This document shows positions 6,383-7,367 of a stretch of DNA of 7,367 bases, in pieces. The DNA comes from Planctomycetota bacterium (GTDB lineage Bacteria; Planctomycetota; MHYJ01; JACPRB01), in contig JACQFK010000495.1 of NCBI GenBank assembly GCA_016200125.1, positions 1 through 7,367 on the forward strand, given 5' to 3'. Within the stretch, counting starts at the first letter, position 1; each line of letters opens with the position of its first letter. The notes below the pieces were generated by a model. It saw only the letters and a list, made by a program, of their open reading frames with translations, searched no databases and was not told the origin of the DNA. Both the position numbers and the translations under genes were made by a program.

Positions 6383-7213
6383 TCAGCGCCCCTGCTGGAC
6401 CTTCGGATCGGGCGGCGTTGCCGCGGGCAGGCCCGAGGCGATCGTCGCGGCGTCCCCCCGGCTGATCCCTTTCAAGGGCGATCCCTGGACGAACAGGATG
6501 TCCGTGTTCATGCTGCTGGACCGGATGAAGCTGTCGAGCAACTGGGGGCCCGTCATCCGCTGGTAGGAGCTTCCCCGGGGCAGATCCTCAGGCTTGGCGT
6601 AGGCCTGGAAGAAATAGACGTCCTCCCGCTTCACATCCATCCGCATCATCGCGAGCGTCGAAGGATCGACGGGCACGACGATGTCGCGCGCCGACTGGAA
6701 CCAGGCGCGCGCCTGCTCGATCGGGTCGCTGCTCTGCGAGGCGGCCGGAGGGGGAGTTTTCGGAGTCCCGGCCCCGGCCAGGTGCGCGAAGGGAGCCATC
6801 ACCAGGAGCAGCATCACCGCGAGGCCGGGAAGCAGGCCGAGCCGCAGCAGGCAGTGCCAGAGCCCCGCGGGAAAGCGCGTCGTCCCCCCGTCCCCGGGAG
6901 GCTCGAAGCGCGCCAGCCTCGAATCGAGATCCCGCCCGTAGACCAGCGCGTCGGCCCACACGTAGCCCAGGCCCCAGGACCATTTGAAGAGCACGAGCGC
7001 ATAGCCGAGCAGGAGAGCCAGGAACACCTTGGAGTCGAAGCCCACCAGGAGGATGAAGAACACGACGAAGGGGACGTTGCAGAGGACGTCCGCGATGTAT
7101 CGCCGGATCTCGAGACTGCGCCCGCAGGCGTCGCAGAGGCCGGGGACGTCCACCCAGCGCACCAGGAAGCGCCGGCCCCGCCACGTGGGACCCTGGTACT
7201 CCCGCGTTTCCAT
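6383..7213 (-). CDS. Three-TM zinc-ribbon membrane protein, function unknown
   Basis: A 276-residue reading from the only in-frame ATG (7213). Residues 20-40 hold CDAC (27-30). Three hydrophobic helices follow at about 42-58, 62-80 and 122-143, then a Pro/Ser linker (150-163) and a soluble C-terminal domain of about 110 residues beginning DPIEQARAWFQSARDIVV, with no family I recognise. The same frame stays open upstream of the ATG to 7318 and encodes CPLCG at 7255-7241. Together with CDAC this makes a two-CxxC zinc ribbon, so the true start is probably further 5' and the annotated one truncates the domain (see 7214-7295). It lies just after a PSCyt2/PSD1 gene on the same strand and converges with the HEAT-like gene. 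Real coding is supported by clean membrane segments and low-shadow composition, not by homology. Confidence 0.75.
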   Translation of the reverse strand: METREYQGPTWRGRRFLVRWVDVPGLCDACGRSLEIRRYIADVLCNVPFVVFFILLVGFDSKVFLALLLGYALVLFKWSWGLGYVWADALVYGRDLDSRLARFEPPGDGGTTRFPAGLWHCLLRLGLLPGLAVMLLLVMAPFAHLAGAGTPKTPPPAASQSSDPIEQARAWFQSARDIVVPVDPSTLAMMRMDVKREDVYFFQAYAKPEDLPRGSSYQRMTGPQLLDSFIRSSSMNTDILFVQGSPLKGISRGDAATIASGLPAATPPDPKVQQGR

Positions 7214-7295
7214 CCGGACCGTCCGCCGTCCGGGTGCCGCTCCGCAGAGGGGGCATTCCGGCTTCGGCGGCGCGGGGAGGGTGGGTGGATCCCAT
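7214..7295 (-). other. Probable frameshifted N-terminus of the zinc-ribbon protein
   Basis: In frame with the ATG at 7213, this stretch reads WDPPTLPAPPKPECPLCGAA and on into GRRTVR, with a Cys pair that completes a zinc ribbon. That frame has no ATG, GTG, TTG or CTG before its upstream stop at 7321-7319. An ATG exists at 7295 but is one base out of frame. Removing one G from the GGG at 7293-7291 would give MDPPTLPAPPKPECPLCG and join the frames into a 303-residue protein. This could be a sequencing or assembly error in a short G-run, or a true mutation. No clear Shine-Dalgarno precedes 7295; the previous gene's stop is 15 nt upstream, which would suit coupled translation. Confidence 0.5.
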
Positions 7296-7310
7296 GATCG
7301 AAAGCGGACG

Positions 7311-7367
7311 TCAGTGGTTCAGGAGGAATTCGGGTGAATTCAGGAGCGCCCAGAACAAATCCTCGCA
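7311..7367 (-). CDS. PSCyt2/PSD1 (DUF1549/DUF1553) protein, C-terminal end (partial)
   Basis: Read on the minus strand from the window edge, the last 18 codons are CEDLFWALLNSPEFLLNH followed by TGA (7313-7311). This is the characteristic C-terminal tail of PSD1 proteins (a D-[LIV]-x-W-[AM]-L-[LF]-N-S-x-E-F-x-[FL] pattern); the complete homologue in this window ends in DIFWMLFNSAEFVF. Only the tail is present, so domain make-up and length cannot be judged. The zinc-ribbon gene follows on the same strand after a very short gap, consistent with one transcript. Confidence 0.85.
   Translation of the reverse strand, partial: CEDLFWALLNSPEFLLNH

Noticed and set aside
6366..6392. A bidirectional terminator at the convergent gene ends
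   Set aside because: Only 7 nt separate the stop codons and I see no stable hairpin with flanking T-runs there.
6782..7297. A 171-codon plus-strand frame over the minus-strand membrane gene
   Set aside because: Highly charged Glu/Arg/Pro-rich antisense reading without motifs, opposite a gene with clear transmembrane helices.

Overview
The window is high-GC and its genes are packed tightly. It looks like Planctomycetota or a close PVC-type relative. The main reason is two loci of the PSCyt2/PSD1 (formerly DUF1549/DUF1553) family, one paired with a Tat-exported DUF1501 protein and a secreted HEAT-like protein, next to an ECF sigma/anti-sigma pair. These families are greatly expanded in Planctomycetes but also occur in Verrucomicrobia and Acidobacteria, so the phylum is an inference.

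Layout, plus strand: the 3' end of urocanate hydratase (hutU, 1-246) overlaps by ATGA a D-2-hydroxyacid dehydrogenase (243-1214). After an 18-nt gap comes an ECF sigma factor (1233-1781). A membrane protein with an anti-sigma zinc-finger motif follows (best start 1881, end 2843). It overlaps by GTGA a PSCyt2/PSD1 protein (2840-4384). Three nucleotides later comes a DUF1501 protein (4388-5662), which overlaps by ATGA a HEAT-like exported protein (5659-6375). Minus strand: a three-TM zinc-ribbon membrane protein of unknown function (6383-7213, probably extending to about 7295) lies convergent to this run with 7 nt between stop codons. Upstream of it, at the window edge, is the last 18 residues of a second PSCyt2/PSD1 protein (7311-7367). 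No RNA genes, CRISPR arrays or transposases were seen, and no gap between genes exceeds 100 nt.

The most striking object is an AT-rich (33% GC), perfectly palindromic 63-bp element at 1776-1838 (31-bp arms if the next base pair is counted), between the sigma and anti-sigma genes. It is built of seven consecutive 9-nt modules in the order A-B-A'-S-A-B'-A'. It can fold as one long hairpin with a 3-nt loop, or as two short hairpins with complementary loops. The sigma gene's stop codon lies inside its first module.

Proposed working model (inference): the sigma factor is held by its membrane-bound anti-sigma partner, and the pair controls the co-directional export cassette (PSCyt2/PSD1, DUF1501, HEAT). 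The palindrome separates sigma expression from anti-sigma and cassette expression, either as an RNA structure or as an operator. A second oddity is a probable 1-nt frameshift at the start of the minus-strand zinc-ribbon gene, which hides half of a two-CxxC zinc-binding motif.
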